Source of the DNA: Serratia nematodiphila DZ0503SBS1 | Lineage (GTDB): Bacteria > Pseudomonadota > Gammaproteobacteria > Enterobacterales > Enterobacteriaceae | Reading direction: 5' to 3' | Assembly (NCBI RefSeq): GCF_000738675.1 | Contig: NZ_JPUX01000001.1 | Location: 1,550,001 to 1,614,000, forward strand | DNA: 64,000 nt | Shown: positions 24,643 through 35,243 of the stretch, one piece after another | How positions within the stretch are numbered: position 1 is the stretch's first letter | How the letters are laid out: each line of letters starts with the position of its first letter | Translations under genes and position numbers: made by a program | The notes under the pieces: model-generated | Told to the model about the DNA's origin: nothing | What the model saw: the letters and a program-made list of their open reading frames with translations, nothing else | Databases searched by the model: none

Positions 24643-25419
24643 CTATTTCGGCTCGTGGTTCACGCCATCCAGATGCACCACCGGATTCTCGGCGAACAGG
24701 TAGCGATCGGCGTTGTATTCGAAGTCATCGCTGGTGGCGTTGAACAGCATCTGTTTGGTGTTTTCCAGGTGCTGCCACATCGCCAGTTTGGCGGCGTAAG
24801 GATCTTTGCGCATCAGCGCCTTGAGGATCTGATCGTGATCGTCACACCAGCTGGCGATCGAGCGTTCGTCGATATGCTCGTGCAGCTTTTTCCAGTAAGG
24901 GTTGTTGACCCGCTGCACCCACATTTTTTCCACGATGGTGGCCATGGCGGTGTTCTGGGTGGCCAGCGCCACCTGCACGTGGAACTTCAGATCCCACTGC
25001 GAGTCGCGGAAGCGATCCTCTTTACGGGCGTGCTCCTGGATCTCCATCAACTGCACGATATCTTGTTTGGTCACCTGGGTGGCGGCGAACTCGGCGATGT
25101 TGCTTTCAATCAGCTGGCGAGCCTGCAGCAGCTCAAACGGGCCGGCGGTGGCGAACTCGATGCTGTCGCCCGGCACCACCAGGTGCTTTTGCTGGTTGGA
25201 CACCACGTGGATCCCGGATCCCTTGCGCACGTCTACATAGCCTTCCACTTCCAGCATGATGATCGCCTCGCGCACCACGGTACGGCTGACATTCATCTCT
25301 TCGGCGATGTATCGTTCGGCCGGCAGCTTGTCGCCTACCGGGTAGCGGCCGCTTTCGATGCGTTGCTTAAGCTCGGCGGCCAGTTGCTGATACAGGCGTC
25401 TGGTTTCGGTGAATTCCAT
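24643..25419 (-). CDS. exuR: Hexuronate regulon repressor ExuR
   Basis: ExuR (258 residues, the E. coli length) is a GntR/FadR-subfamily repressor of galacturonate/glucuronate uptake and catabolism. The N-terminal winged HTH is visible ([20 protein letters not shown]). The C-terminal FCD effector domain (about 95-235) carries the metal-binding Asp/His pattern. It is downstream of exuT on the same strand. A good ExuR-type operator lies just upstream (25466-25484), suggesting autoregulation. Confidence 0.96.
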   Translation of the reverse strand: MEFTETRRLYQQLAAELKQRIESGRYPVGDKLPAERYIAEEMNVSRTVVREAIIMLEVEGYVDVRKGSGIHVVSNQQKHLVVPGDSIEFATAGPFELLQARQLIESNIAEFAATQVTKQDIVQLMEIQEHARKEDRFRDSQWDLKFHVQVALATQNTAMATIVEKMWVQRVNNPYWKKLHEHIDERSIASWCDDHDQILKALMRKDPYAAKLAMWQHLENTKQMLFNATSDDFEYNADRYLFAENPVVHLDGVNHEPK

Positions 25420-25465
25420 AGTGAATGCTCTATACGGTGCGGTGGGAAGGGGCGCGTGGCCGTCG

Positions 25466-25484
25466 GATTTGTTATACCACTTAT
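25466..25484. promoter_or_regulatory. ExuR/UxuR-type operator upstream of exuR
   Basis: Read leftward, AAGTGGTATAACAAAT matches the ExuR consensus core AATTGGTATACCAATT at 13 of 16 positions. It is 47-65 bases before the exuR start. Confidence 0.55.
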
Positions 25485-25538
25485 TCGGCACCGCTGCCAG
25501 AGGAGCAAGAGGCCCGGCGCGGCGGCCGGGCGGCGGGA

Positions 25539-26837
25539 TCAGCTGCGCGCCGGGGCCGGTTGCAGCGTGGCCGGCTGGGTTTCGGCGGCCGGACGGTTTT
25601 GCAACACCGTCCAGATGACGATGGCGCCGAGAATGTCGAAGACCGACAGCGCGGCGAACAGCGGGCTGAAGCCGAGGGTGTCCGCCAGGGCGCCGACCAC
25701 CAGGGCGAACAGCGTGCTGGCTGTCCAGGCCGCCATGCCGGTGAGGCCGTTGGCAGTCGCCACCTCATTGCGGCCGAACACGTCGGAAGAGAGGGTGATC
25801 AGCGCGCCGGACAGCGCCTGATGGGCGAAGCCGCCGACGCACAGCAGCGCGATAGCCGCGTAAGGGCTGGTGAACAGGCCGATCATGCCGGGGCCGATCA
25901 TCAACACCGCCCCCATCGTTACCACCAGCTTGCGTGAGACGATCAGGTTGACCTTGAAATACTTCTGGAACAGCGGCGGCAGATAACCGCCGACGATGCA
26001 GCCGAGATCGGCGAACAGCATCGGCATCCAGGCGAACATGGCGATCTCTTTCAGGTTAAAACCGTAGGCCTTGAACATGAACAGCGGGATCCAGGCGTTG
26101 AAGGTGCCCCACGCCGGCTCCGCCAGAAAGCGCGGCAGCGCGATGCCCCAGAACTGGCGGTTGCGCACGATCTGCCAGGCGGACATCTTTTTGGCGTTAG
26201 AGGTCTGGTGCTGGGCTTCCTGGCCTTCGAGGATGTAACGGCGCTCTTCCTGGCTCAGTTTCTTCTGATCTTTCGGGTGTTTGTAGAACAGCAGCCAACA
26301 AATGGCCCAGATCAGGCTCAGCACGCCGGTGATGATGAACGCCATTTCCCAGCTGTGCGCCACGATGGCCCATACCACCAACGGTGGGGCGATCATGCCA
26401 CCGATCGATGAACCCACGTTGAAATAACCGACGGCGATCGAACGCTCTTTGGCCGGAAACCACTCGCTGCTGGCCTTCAGCCCAGCGGGGATCATCGCCG
26501 CTTCCGCCATGCCGACCGCGCCGCGCGCCAGCGCCAGGCCGCCCCAGCTGTTGGCCAGCGCGGTGCCCATACAGAACAGCGCCCACAGAATGGCGAACAT
26601 GGCGTAACCGACCTTGGTGCCCAGCACGTCCAGCACATAGCCCGCCACCGGTTGCATCACGGTGTAGCAGGCGGAATAGGCGGCGACGATATAGGAATAC
26701 TGTTGGGTGGTGATGTGCAGCGTATCTTCCAGCGTCGGCGCCGCGACGGCGATGGCGTTGCGGGTCAGGTAGCCCAGCACGGTGCCGATGGTCACCAGTC
26801 CGATCATGTACCAGCGTAACCCTTTAATTTTACGCAT
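25539..26837 (-). CDS. exuT: Hexuronate transporter ExuT
   Basis: ExuT (432 residues) is a major-facilitator proton symporter of the anion:cation symporter (ACS) family that imports galacturonate and glucuronate. Twelve membrane segments are evident. ACS-family strings include [16 protein letters not shown] start [16 protein letters not shown] and [15 protein letters not shown] in the first half. It is followed by exuR and divergent from uxaC. Confidence 0.95.
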   Translation of the reverse strand: MRKIKGLRWYMIGLVTIGTVLGYLTRNAIAVAAPTLEDTLHITTQQYSYIVAAYSACYTVMQPVAGYVLDVLGTKVGYAMFAILWALFCMGTALANSWGGLALARGAVGMAEAAMIPAGLKASSEWFPAKERSIAVGYFNVGSSIGGMIAPPLVVWAIVAHSWEMAFIITGVLSLIWAICWLLFYKHPKDQKKLSQEERRYILEGQEAQHQTSNAKKMSAWQIVRNRQFWGIALPRFLAEPAWGTFNAWIPLFMFKAYGFNLKEIAMFAWMPMLFADLGCIVGGYLPPLFQKYFKVNLIVSRKLVVTMGAVLMIGPGMIGLFTSPYAAIALLCVGGFAHQALSGALITLSSDVFGRNEVATANGLTGMAAWTASTLFALVVGALADTLGFSPLFAALSVFDILGAIVIWTVLQNRPAAETQPATLQPAPARS

Positions 26838-26891
26838 CCGAAATGTCTCCCCGTTTGAAGGTGTGGCCGTCGATGCGGCTGGCGAGACAAT

Positions 26892-26908
26892 AACCTGTCA
26901 TACAGGTT
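26892..26908. promoter_or_regulatory. Inverted repeat upstream of exuT (candidate operator)
   Basis: AACCTGT-cat-ACAGGTT is a perfect 7-base inverted repeat, 55 bases before exuT. Its TGT-N3-ACA core resembles FadR-subfamily GntR operators but differs from the canonical ExuR box. Confidence 0.4.
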
Positions 26909-27131
26909 TAAAAGTTGAGTGATATCACAAAAGGAATTATTCGCCTGAGCGATACTGTCGCCGGTGAAATAGTGCGTTTACGCCGCACATTTGCCGTAAA
27001 ATTGAGCGAAAAAGGGATTGAAGGACCTTAAATCAGCAGCTCATGGGAAAAATTTGCTGGACGCTTGTGAAAATTGGTGTGATAACTTTTGTGATTCGAA
27101 CCCGTGCCGCACGGCAAGTAAGGAGCCCGAG

Positions 27132-28544
27132 ATGGCGACGTTTTTGAGCGAAGATTTCCTGCTGGACAACGAATTTGCCCGGCGCTTGTATCACGACTAT
27201 GCGGCGCCACAGCCGATTTTCGATTATCACTGCCATTTGCCGCCACAGCAGATCGCGGAGAATACCCGCTTCAGCAACCTGTACGATATCTGGCTGCGGG
27301 GCGATCACTATAAATGGCGGGCGATGCGCACCAACGGCGTGGCGGAGCGGCTGTGTACCGGCGATGCGGGCGATCGTGAGAAATTCGACGCCTGGGCCGC
27401 CACGGTGCCGCATACCATCGGCAACCCGCTCTATCACTGGACGCATCTGGAGCTGCGTCGGCCGTTCGGCATCACGGATACGCTGCTGTCGCCGGCCACG
27501 GCGGATGAGATCTGGCAGCGCGGCAATGCGCTGCTGGCGCAGGATGAGTTTCGCGCGCGCGGCATCATGCGGCAGATGAATGTGAAAATGGTCGGCACCA
27601 CCGACGATCCGATCGACGATCTGCGCCATCATCGGGCGATCGCCGACGATCGTGGCTTCGATATCAAGGTATTGCCGAGCTGGCGGCCGGACAAGGCTTT
27701 CACTGTCGATGCACCGGGCTTCAATGACTATCTGCGGCAGCTGGAGGCGGCGGCGGATACCGCCATCGGCCGCTTCAGCGCGCTGTGCGACGCCCTGTAC
27801 AAGCGCATGGATCACTTCGCCGCCCACGGCTGCAAGGTGGCCGACCATGCGCTGGACGTGGTGGTGTTCGGCGAGGCCGATGAAGCGGCGCTGGATGCGA
27901 TCCTGCTGCGCCGCCTGAACGGCGAGCTGCCGACGCCGGAACAGAGCGCCCAGTTCAAAAGCGCGGTGCTGCTGTTCCTGGCCGGCGAATACCGGCGCCG
28001 CGGCTGGGTGCAGCAGTATCACATCGGCGCGCTGCGCAATAACAACAGCCGCATGCTGGCCGCCGTCGGGCCGGATATCGGTTTCGATTCGATCAACGAT
28101 CGGCCGCTGGCGGAGCCGCTGTCGCGGCTGCTGGATGCCCAGGCGCGGCAGGGGGGCCTGCCGAAAACCATTCTCTACTGCCTCAACCCGCGCGATAACG
28201 AAGTGATCGGCACCATGATCGGCAATTTCCAGGGGGAAGGCACGCCGGGCAAGATGCAGTTCGGTTCCGGCTGGTGGTTCAACGATCAGAAGGACGGCAT
28301 GCAGCGCCAAATGACGCAGCTGGCGCAGCTCGGGCTGCTGAGCCGCTTCGTCGGCATGCTGACCGACAGTCGTAGCTTCCTGTCGTATACGCGCCATGAA
28401 TACTTCCGCCGCATCCTTTGCCAGATGATCGGCCGCTGGGTGGCGGACGGCGAAGCGCCGGCGGATATCGCGCTGCTGGGCGAAATGGTGAAAAACATCT
28501 GCTTCGACAACGCCAAAGACTATTTCGCCATTGAACTGGCGTAG
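27132..28544 (+). CDS. uxaC: Uronate isomerase
   Basis: UxaC (470 residues, the E. coli length) converts glucuronate to fructuronate and galacturonate to tagaturonate, the first cytoplasmic step of hexuronate use. It is a TIM-barrel amidohydrolase relative; the metal-site HxH is in [11 protein letters not shown]. The start is set by AAGGAG seven bases before the ATG at 27132. A partial ExuR half-site (AAATTGGT near 27067) lies upstream. uxaA follows 20 bases later. Confidence 0.97.
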   Translation: MATFLSEDFLLDNEFARRLYHDYAAPQPIFDYHCHLPPQQIAENTRFSNLYDIWLRGDHYKWRAMRTNGVAERLCTGDAGDREKFDAWAATVPHTIGNPLYHWTHLELRRPFGITDTLLSPATADEIWQRGNALLAQDEFRARGIMRQMNVKMVGTTDDPIDDLRHHRAIADDRGFDIKVLPSWRPDKAFTVDAPGFNDYLRQLEAAADTAIGRFSALCDALYKRMDHFAAHGCKVADHALDVVVFGEADEAALDAILLRRLNGELPTPEQSAQFKSAVLLFLAGEYRRRGWVQQYHIGALRNNNSRMLAAVGPDIGFDSINDRPLAEPLSRLLDAQARQGGLPKTILYCLNPRDNEVIGTMIGNFQGEGTPGKMQFGSGWWFNDQKDGMQRQMTQLAQLGLLSRFVGMLTDSRSFLSYTRHEYFRRILCQMIGRWVADGEAPADIALLGEMVKNICFDNAKDYFAIELA

Positions 28545-28564
28545 CCGTTATCCGGGACCGGTTT

Positions 28565-30052
28565 ATGCAAAGTACGATAAAGATTCATGAGCAGGATAAC
28601 GTGGCGGTGGCGCTGCGCGATCTGGCTGCCGGAGAGTGCGTTGAGCTGGAAGGCGCGGTCATCCAACTGGCGCAGCCGGTGGCGCGCGGGCACAAATTTG
28701 CGCTCGACCCGATCGCTGAGGGCGAAGACATCATCAAATATGGCCAGCCGATCGGCCATGCGCTCGCGGCCATCGGGCCGGGAGAGCATGTTCATTCGCA
28801 AAACGCCAAAACCAACCTGAGCGATCTGGACAGCTACCGTTACCAACCGCAGTTCCCGACGTTGCCGCCGCAGGCCGCGGATCGCGAGGTGCAGTTGTAC
28901 CGACGGGCCGGCGGCGAAGTGGGGATCCGCAATGAGCTGTGGATCGTGCCGACCGTCGGCTGTGTCAACGGTATCGCCCGCCAGATCCAGCAACGCTTTT
29001 TGCAGCAAACGCAGGCAGAGGAGATCGACGGCGTGCATCTGTTCAGTCACCCGTTCGGCTGCTCGCAGCTGGGGCAGGATCATGCCAACACCCGCATCAT
29101 GCTGCAGAACCTGGCGCGCCATCCCAACGCCGGCGCGGTGCTGGTGATCGGGCTGGGTTGCGAGAACAATCAGGTGGATGCCTTTCGCGCCACGTTGGGG
29201 ATAGAGGACGAGCGGCGGCTGCGCTTTATGGTGTGCCAACAACAGGACGACGAAGTGGAAGCCGGGCTGGCGCTGTTGCACGAGCTGTACCGGGAGATGC
29301 GCCACGATCGCCGTGAGCCGGGCCGCCTGAGCGAGTTGAAGTTCGGCCTGGAGTGCGGCGGTTCGGACGGGCTGTCGGGTATCACCGCCAACCCGCTGCT
29401 GGGGCGGTTCTCCGATTATGTGATCGCCAACGGCGGCACCACGGTGCTGACCGAAGTGCCGGAGATGTTCGGCGCCGAGCGCATTCTGATGAGCCGCTGC
29501 CGCGATGGGGAGACCTTCGACAAAACCGTCGACATGATCAACGATTTCAAACGCTATTTCATCGCCCATCAGCAGCCGATTTATGAGAACCCGTCGCCGG
29601 GCAACAAGGCCGGCGGCATCACCACGCTGGAGGAGAAATCGCTCGGCTGCACCCAAAAGGCGGGGCTAAGCCAGGTGGTTGACGTGCTGAAATACGGCGA
29701 GCGGCTGCGTGTGCCGGGGCTGAATCTGCTCAGCGCGCCGGGCAACGACGCCGTGGCGACCAGCGCGCTGGCCGGCGCCGGCTGCCATATGGTGCTGTTC
29801 AGCACCGGGCGCGGCACGCCGTACGGCGGCTTTGTGCCGACGGTGAAGCTGGCGACCAACAGCGAGCTGGCGGCGAAGAAACCGCACTGGATCGATTTTG
29901 ACGCCGGCAGCCTGATCCACGGCGTGGCGATGGAGACGTTGCTCAGCCGCTTCATCGATCTGATTGTCGAGATCGCCAACGGGCGTCCGGCGCGTAATGA
30001 AACCAACGACTTCCGCGAGCTGGCGATCTTTAAAAGCGGGGTGACGCTGTAA
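28565..30052 (+). CDS. uxaA: Altronate dehydratase
   Basis: UxaA (495 residues, the E. coli length) dehydrates D-altronate to 2-keto-3-deoxygluconate. It has the N-terminal SAF domain (about 1-90) and the large C-terminal altronate-dehydratase domain, with conserved FSHPFGCSQLG, GLGCENNQVD, GGSDGLSGITANP and GCTQKAG. It is co-transcribed with uxaC. The intermediate oxidoreductase gene uxaB is not in this window; in E. coli it is also unlinked. Confidence 0.96.
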   Translation: MQSTIKIHEQDNVAVALRDLAAGECVELEGAVIQLAQPVARGHKFALDPIAEGEDIIKYGQPIGHALAAIGPGEHVHSQNAKTNLSDLDSYRYQPQFPTLPPQAADREVQLYRRAGGEVGIRNELWIVPTVGCVNGIARQIQQRFLQQTQAEEIDGVHLFSHPFGCSQLGQDHANTRIMLQNLARHPNAGAVLVIGLGCENNQVDAFRATLGIEDERRLRFMVCQQQDDEVEAGLALLHELYREMRHDRREPGRLSELKFGLECGGSDGLSGITANPLLGRFSDYVIANGGTTVLTEVPEMFGAERILMSRCRDGETFDKTVDMINDFKRYFIAHQQPIYENPSPGNKAGGITTLEEKSLGCTQKAGLSQVVDVLKYGERLRVPGLNLLSAPGNDAVATSALAGAGCHMVLFSTGRGTPYGGFVPTVKLATNSELAAKKPHWIDFDAGSLIHGVAMETLLSRFIDLIVEIANGRPARNETNDFRELAIFKSGVTL

Positions 30053-30057
30053 GGCTG

Positions 30058-30088
30058 ACAAAAAAGGCGCTCGAAGGAGCGCCTTTTT
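30058..30088. terminator. Bidirectional terminator between uxaA and sstT
   Basis: GGCGCTC-gaag-GAGCGCC with A6 before and T5 after serves both converging genes. Confidence 0.9.
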
Positions 30089-30105
30089 GATGAAGCAACG
30101 TGCGA

Positions 30106-31341
30106 TTAACGCACCTTCAGCGGATCTTCGTTCGCCAGCCGCTGGTCTTCCGCCTGGCAGGCCGCGGCGGTGAACAGCACGTCGGTGGAGGAGTTGAGGG
30201 CGGTTTCCGCCGAATCCTGCAGGACGCCGATGATAAAGCCGACCGCCACCACCTGCATCGCCACGTCGTTCGGAATGCCGAACATGTTGCACGCCAGCGG
30301 GATCAGCAGCAGCGAACCGCCGGCCACGCCGGAGGCGCCGCAGGCGCAGAGGGCCGCCACCACGCTCAACAGCAGGGCGGTCGGGACGTCCACCGCGATG
30401 CCCAGCGTGTTTACCGCCGCCAGCGTCAACACGGTGATGGTGATCGCCGCGCCGGCCATGTTGATGGTGGCGCCCAGCGGGATGGAAACCGAGTAGGTGT
30501 CCTCATTCAGGTTCAGCTTCTTGCACAGTTCCATGTTCACCGGGATGTTGGCGGCGGAGCTGCGGGTGAAGAAGGCGGTCACGCCGCTCTCGCGCAGGCA
30601 GGCGAACACCAGCGGATACGGGTTGCGGCGGATCTTCCAGTAAACGATCAACGGGTTGAGCACCAGCGCCACCAGCAGCATGCAGCCAAGCAGCACCATC
30701 AGCAGCTGGGCGTAGCCCCACAGCGCGCCGAAGCCGGTTTCCGCCAGCGTGGAGGCCACCAGGCCGAAGATGCCGAGCGGCGCACAGCGGATCACCGCGC
30801 GCACCACCAGCGTGACCGCATGGGACATGTCGTTGATCAGCCCCTTGGTGGTCTCGGAAGCGTGGCGCAGCGCCAGCCCCAGACCGACGGCCCAGGCCAG
30901 AATGCCGATGTAGTTGGCGTTAATCAGCGCATGGAACGGGTTGGCCACCACGCTCATCAACAGGCCCTTCATCACCTCCACAATGCCGCCCGGCGGGGTA
31001 ATGTCCGTCGCGCCGGTGGTCAGCGCCAGCGTGGAAGGGAAGATAAAGCTGACGACCACCGCCACCAGCGCGGCGGCAAAGGTGCCCAGCAGGTAGAGGA
31101 ACAGGATCGGGCGAATGTTGGTCTTCTGCCCCTGTTTATGGTTGGCGATCGAGGCCATGACCAGAATCAGCACCAGCACCGGCGCCACCGCTTTCAGCGC
31201 ACCGACGAACAGGGTGCCGAGCAGGCCGACCGCCGCTGCCGCCGCCGGTGAAACCAGCGCCACCAGAATGCCGGCCACCAGGCCGACCATGATTTGTTTG
31301 ACCAGGCTGCCCTGCGTGATCTTTTGTAGTAGTTTTTGCAT
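30106..31341 (-). CDS. sstT: Serine/threonine:Na+ symporter SstT
   Basis: SstT (411 residues) imports serine and threonine with sodium. It is a dicarboxylate/amino acid:cation symporter (DAACS) family protein with about eight membrane helices and re-entrant hairpins. The Ser-rich hairpin motif is in [16 protein letters not shown], and the substrate/Na+ region is in [19 protein letters not shown]. It occupies the same position between uxaA and alx as in E. coli. Confidence 0.96.
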   Translation of the reverse strand: MQKLLQKITQGSLVKQIMVGLVAGILVALVSPAAAAAVGLLGTLFVGALKAVAPVLVLILVMASIANHKQGQKTNIRPILFLYLLGTFAAALVAVVVSFIFPSTLALTTGATDITPPGGIVEVMKGLLMSVVANPFHALINANYIGILAWAVGLGLALRHASETTKGLINDMSHAVTLVVRAVIRCAPLGIFGLVASTLAETGFGALWGYAQLLMVLLGCMLLVALVLNPLIVYWKIRRNPYPLVFACLRESGVTAFFTRSSAANIPVNMELCKKLNLNEDTYSVSIPLGATINMAGAAITITVLTLAAVNTLGIAVDVPTALLLSVVAALCACGASGVAGGSLLLIPLACNMFGIPNDVAMQVVAVGFIIGVLQDSAETALNSSTDVLFTAAACQAEDQRLANEDPLKVR

Positions 31342-31603
31342 AGTGCTTTCTTCCTGATGTTATCTGGCCGCCGCGGCGGGAACGACGCCGGGCAGCTTTA
31401 TATGATTCTGTAACTAAGTGTGTTTGCCGAATCAGTATTCAGCAATCGAATGATGTTGGAAAGAGGCGAGGGTGAAATTCTGAGCGCGGATCAACACTTG
31501 ATAACATACTGGTTACATTTGTGTGATCGCAATAACGTTTGGCGTTTTGGGGGAATTGCCAAACAATCACGGGGCGACTAGCGCCCCGGATAACAGATTA
31601 TGG

Positions 31604-32569
31604 TTATTTCTTCGCCAGGCGATCGTTGCGGTGATTGACCCAGGCGTTGATCAGCAAGGTGAACGTCAGGATGCCCGCCACCACGCCGAGCGAAACGCCG
31701 ATCGGGATGTGGAAGAAGTCGATAATCAGCATCTTGATGCCGATAAATACCAGGATCACCGACAGGCCGTATTTCAGCATCGAGAACCGTTCTGCTACGT
31801 TGGCCAGCAGGAAGTACATGGCGCGCAGGCCCATGATGGCGAACAGGTTGGAGGTCAGGACGATGAACGGATCGGTGGTTACGGCGAAGATCGCCGGAAT
31901 GCTGTCCACCGCGAAAATCACGTCGCTCAGTTCCACCAGGATCAGCACCAGCACCAGCGGGGTGGCGAACAGAATGCCGTTGCGGCGCACGAAGAAACGC
32001 TCGCCTTCCAGGCTGTCGGTCATGCGCAAGCGGCTGCGCAGCCATTTCACCAGCGGTTTGTCGCCGATCGCCGAGTCATCTTCCTTCGCCAGCGCCATTT
32101 TAATACCGGTGAAGAGCAGGAAAGCGCCGAACAGATACAGCAGCCACTGGAACTGGCTGACCAGCCAGCTGCCGGCGAAGATCATGATGGTACGCAGCAC
32201 GATCGCCCCCAGCACGCCGTAGATCAGCACCCGCCGTTGCAGGTTGGCCGGCACGGCGAAGTAGCTGAACAGCATCAGCCAGACGAACACATTATCCACC
32301 GCCAGCGCTTTTTCGATCAGGTAGCCGGTCAGGAAGGCCAGCGCCTGGGTATCGGCGACGGCGCGCCCGGCGGTTTCATTCAGGTAGTACCAAAAACCGA
32401 GGTTGAACAGTAGGGAGAGGCTGACCCACACCAGCGACCAGCTGGCGGCCTGCTTCATAGTCATGGTGTGCGCGCCTTTACGGCCCTGCAACAGGAGATC
32501 GATTGCGAGCATCACGACTATGACGGCGGCAAAGCTGCCCCATAACCACGGTGTGCCAACGGAATTCAT
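31604..32569 (-). CDS. alx: TerC-family Mn2+ exporter Alx
   Basis: Alx (321 residues) is a TerC-family inner-membrane protein with about nine membrane helices. It is linked to Mn2+ export and induced by alkaline pH. The acidic TerC motifs are present: [12 protein letters not shown] and [20 protein letters not shown]. Expression is expected to be set by the upstream yybP-ykoY/PRE riboswitch. An ATG one codon earlier is also possible. Confidence 0.95.
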   Translation of the reverse strand: MNSVGTPWLWGSFAAVIVVMLAIDLLLQGRKGAHTMTMKQAASWSLVWVSLSLLFNLGFWYYLNETAGRAVADTQALAFLTGYLIEKALAVDNVFVWLMLFSYFAVPANLQRRVLIYGVLGAIVLRTIMIFAGSWLVSQFQWLLYLFGAFLLFTGIKMALAKEDDSAIGDKPLVKWLRSRLRMTDSLEGERFFVRRNGILFATPLVLVLILVELSDVIFAVDSIPAIFAVTTDPFIVLTSNLFAIMGLRAMYFLLANVAERFSMLKYGLSVILVFIGIKMLIIDFFHIPIGVSLGVVAGILTFTLLINAWVNHRNDRLAKK

Positions 32570-32586
32570 CATCAGAGGTATCCTTC

Positions 32587-32623
32587 AAAAACAAAAACGG
32601 CCAACGTCGGAAGACGCCAGCCG
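32587..32623 (-). terminator. Riboswitch-controlled terminator before alx
   Basis: Read leftward, CGGCTGGCGTC-ttcc-GACGTTGGCCG pairs along 11 positions (three wobbles) and runs into TTTTTGTTTTT, ending about 20 bases before the alx start. It is the expression platform of the leader. Confidence 0.75.
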
Positions 32624-32772
32624 CTCTGTGAACGCTGCAAGCAAACCTCGCCTTCCGGCAAGGTCTCACTTACAACGTTGATGAAGGTGGTTACACCTTT
32701 GACATCAGGTTGCCCGGTAACCGGATGCTTGCGCATCGTAATGACGATTGACCGGCAATGAAGTTACTCCCC
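32587..32772 (-). promoter_or_regulatory. yybP-ykoY (PRE/SraF) manganese/pH riboswitch leader
   Basis: The leader read leftward starts GGGGAGTAACTT and contains GAGACCTTGCCGGAAGGCGAGG near its middle, the two signature blocks of the yybP-ykoY class. In E. coli the same element (PRE, detected as sRNA SraF) precedes alx and controls it by Mn2+ and alkaline pH. A terminator hairpin closes it. Confidence 0.85.
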
Positions 32773-32824
32773 TTTGCAGAGCAGAAAGTAATGCAAAATG
32801 TGTCGGCGGTCAACGTGAATCGCG

Positions 32825-33556
32825 TTAACCGGCCATCGCTTTTTGCGCGCCGAGGCTGACGACGAATCCCTGCAGCAGCAGGCGGCTGAATGGCGTGTCG
32901 CTAACCTGTTGTTGTTGCTGTTGGTAGCGGGCCTGCTGCTCGGGATGCAGCTCGCCGAGCCACTGCAGATACTGGCTCATCACCGCGCCGTTGAATTCCG
33001 GGTGGAACTGGGTGGTCAGGGCGTGATCGCCATAGCGCAGGATTTGGTGCGCGTCCTGCTGCGAACGCGCCAGCGTCTGCGCGCCGGCGGGCGGCGTCAG
33101 CACGCTCTGCGAGTGGATCAGGTTGGCCTTGAAGCGCGGCGGCAGCAGGGTGAGCCGCCGATCGTCGGCCGCGGCGGGCAGCAGTTCGATCTCCAGCGTG
33201 CCGACCTCCATGCCCTGCGGGTGGTAACCCACTTCGCCGCCGAGCGCGTAGGCCAACAGCTGATGGCCGTAGCAGACGCCGAACAGCGGCAGTTTGATCG
33301 CCATCGCCTGGCGCAGCCATTCGGCGGCTTCCTCGCTCCACGGCAGCCGTTCGGTCACCATCGCCGGCGAGCCGGTGATGACTACGCCGCAATAGGCGGC
33401 AGGCGGCAACGGCCGTTCGCCGGCGGGCAGGTGCACGATGTGCGCGCGTTCGGCGTCGATATTGCCCTGTTGCAGGAACATGCCTTCAAAGTTGGCCAAT
33501 TCCTGACGAATGGCCTGCGGCGCGTCGCCGGTTTGCATCACGAGCAGCGGTTTCAT
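32825..33556 (-). CDS. Class I glutamine amidotransferase-like protein
   Basis: This 243-residue protein has the class I glutamine amidotransferase fold seen in GMP synthase-like proteins. The nucleophile is in LFGVCYGHQLLAYALGG, and the His-x-Glu pair is in TTQFHPEFNG. No synthetase domain is attached, so it may act as a gamma-glutamyl hydrolase or a stand-alone amidase. The substrate cannot be read from sequence. It starts one base after the ygjR stop, so it is probably co-transcribed with it. Confidence 0.85.
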   Translation of the reverse strand: MKPLLVMQTGDAPQAIRQELANFEGMFLQQGNIDAERAHIVHLPAGERPLPPAAYCGVVITGSPAMVTERLPWSEEAAEWLRQAMAIKLPLFGVCYGHQLLAYALGGEVGYHPQGMEVGTLEIELLPAAADDRRLTLLPPRFKANLIHSQSVLTPPAGAQTLARSQQDAHQILRYGDHALTTQFHPEFNGAVMSQYLQWLGELHPEQQARYQQQQQQVSDTPFSRLLLQGFVVSLGAQKAMAG

Positions 33557-33557
33557 C

Positions 33558-34538
33558 TCATTCTCCGTCGGCGGGGAAGACAACGCCGGTCTGGCGGCGG
33601 ATATCGGTCAGCAGGCGGGCGACGATCAGCGAATTCTCCAGCCCCGGATGTTCCACCCGGTGATTTTCCACCAGCTCGGCAAAGGCCAGCGCCTCATACA
33701 GCATGGTGTTGATGTGTTGCGGCTGGCTCAGATCTTGACGGTTGCCGCCGCGCGGCGTCAGCGCCACGCCCTGGCACTCGGAAATCTTGTCGATAATCAG
33801 CGTGCCTTCCTCCCCCTGGATCTCGCTGGGGATCGCCGAGTCGCTGACCTTGGAATGGGAAAGCGTGACGTCGAAATCACCGTAGTTCAGGCAGACGGTG
33901 CCGTGGGCGTCAACGCCGGTATCGAGCAGTGTGGCGCTGGCGAGCACCGACTGCGGCGCGCCGAACAGCGCTACCGCGCTGGCCAGGCAGTAGTAGCCGA
34001 TATCCATGATCGAGCCGTTGGAGAACTGCGGGTTAAAGGTGTTGGGGTTCTCGCCGGCCAGGTAGCGCGGGTAGCGCGAAGAGTATTGGCAATAGTTGAT
34101 GAAGGCTTTGCGCAGCCGGCCGACGTTCGGCAATGCCTGTTGCAGCGCCAGAAAATTCGGCAGATAGGCGCTTTTGAACGCCTCGAACAGCACCACCTGG
34201 TTTTCCCGCGCGCAGGCTACCAGCTGTTCCGCTTCGCGCTGGTTGGAGGCCAGCGGTTTTTCGCAGATCACGTGCTTTTTATGGCGCAGGAACAGCAGCG
34301 ATTGCGGGCAGTGCAGGGAATTGGGGCTGGCGATATACACCGCGTCTATGGCGTCAGACTGCGCCATCGCCTCGAGCGAGTCGAAAAACTGCGTGACCTG
34401 ATAGTTGGCGCCAAACGCCTGCGCCTGTTCCAGCGAGCGTGAATACACGGCGCTCAGTTTGAGTTTGCCGCTTTCATGGGCGGCATCGATAAAACGTTCC
34501 GTAATCCAGTTGGTGCCGACGACGGCAAAGCGAATCAT
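33558..34538 (-). CDS. ygjR: Gfo/Idh/MocA-family oxidoreductase YgjR
   Basis: YgjR (326 residues) is an NAD(P)-dependent oxidoreductase of the Gfo/Idh/MocA family. The N-terminal Rossmann domain starts RFAVVGTNWIT and carries ICEKPLASN, the family EKP motif. The C-terminal alpha/beta domain follows. The substrate is unknown. It is upstream of the amidotransferase gene. Confidence 0.9.
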   Translation of the reverse strand: MIRFAVVGTNWITERFIDAAHESGKLKLSAVYSRSLEQAQAFGANYQVTQFFDSLEAMAQSDAIDAVYIASPNSLHCPQSLLFLRHKKHVICEKPLASNQREAEQLVACARENQVVLFEAFKSAYLPNFLALQQALPNVGRLRKAFINYCQYSSRYPRYLAGENPNTFNPQFSNGSIMDIGYYCLASAVALFGAPQSVLASATLLDTGVDAHGTVCLNYGDFDVTLSHSKVSDSAIPSEIQGEEGTLIIDKISECQGVALTPRGGNRQDLSQPQHINTMLYEALAFAELVENHRVEHPGLENSLIVARLLTDIRRQTGVVFPADGE

Positions 34539-34587
34539 GGCGAGCTCCGGTCCAGCCTAAAACCGCAGATTATCACGCCCTCACTCG

Positions 34588-35094
34588 CTATGCATACAGC
34601 TCGCCGAACAGCGAAAGGTGCGTCAGATACAGCCGGGTATCGAACTCCAGCTGGTGATAATCGGGCTCCATATGGCAGCACAGGCTGTAGAACGCCTTGT
34701 TGTGATCTTTCTCTTTCAGATGCGCCAGCTCATGCACCACGATCATGCGCAGGAACGGCTCAGGCGCGACCTTGAACACCGTCGCCACGCGGATTTCCGC
34801 CTTGGCCTTCAGCTTGCCGCCCTGCACGCGCGAGATGGCGGTGTGCAGGCCCAGCGCGTGCTTCATGACGTGGATCTTGCTGTCATAGGCCACCTTGCTC
34901 AGTGGCTGGGCGTTGCGCAGATACTGGTTTTTCAGATCGACGGTAAACTGATACAGCGACTTGTCGGTGGTGCAGTCATGCACCTGCGGATAGCGCTGCA
35001 GCAGCACGTCACCCAGCCGGTTCTGGTGGATCAGTTGCTGCACCTGGCTTTGCAGGTGCGCCGGGTAGCCTTGCAGGTAGGTCAATTCAGACAT
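34588..35094 (-). CDS. ygjP: M48-like metal-dependent protein YgjP
   Basis: YgjP (168 residues; E. coli 167) is a DUF45/M48-type zinc protein. The HELAH zinc motif is in VVHELAHLKEKDHNKAF, with a downstream His/Glu region (CCHMEPDYH). In E. coli it has been linked to stress tolerance. It lies between ygjR and the divergent rlmG. Confidence 0.92.
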   Translation of the reverse strand: MSELTYLQGYPAHLQSQVQQLIHQNRLGDVLLQRYPQVHDCTTDKSLYQFTVDLKNQYLRNAQPLSKVAYDSKIHVMKHALGLHTAISRVQGGKLKAKAEIRVATVFKVAPEPFLRMIVVHELAHLKEKDHNKAFYSLCCHMEPDYHQLEFDTRLYLTHLSLFGELYA

Positions 35095-35243
35095 TCTTGT
35101 TCCGTATCAACGGCCATTCAGCCGGTCATTCTATGCTGTTTTTTCGCTCAAATCCTGACATACGCAATTTATCCGAAAAAACATTTTACTGACGGGCGTT
35201 TTTAGGGGATAAACAGCCCAAATTTTATCAGTCAGGAGGGGCA

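Noticed and set aside
26913..26927. GTGATATCAC near exuT as a CRP site
   Set aside because: The half-sites are separated by two bases, whereas CRP needs TGTGA-N6-TCACA.
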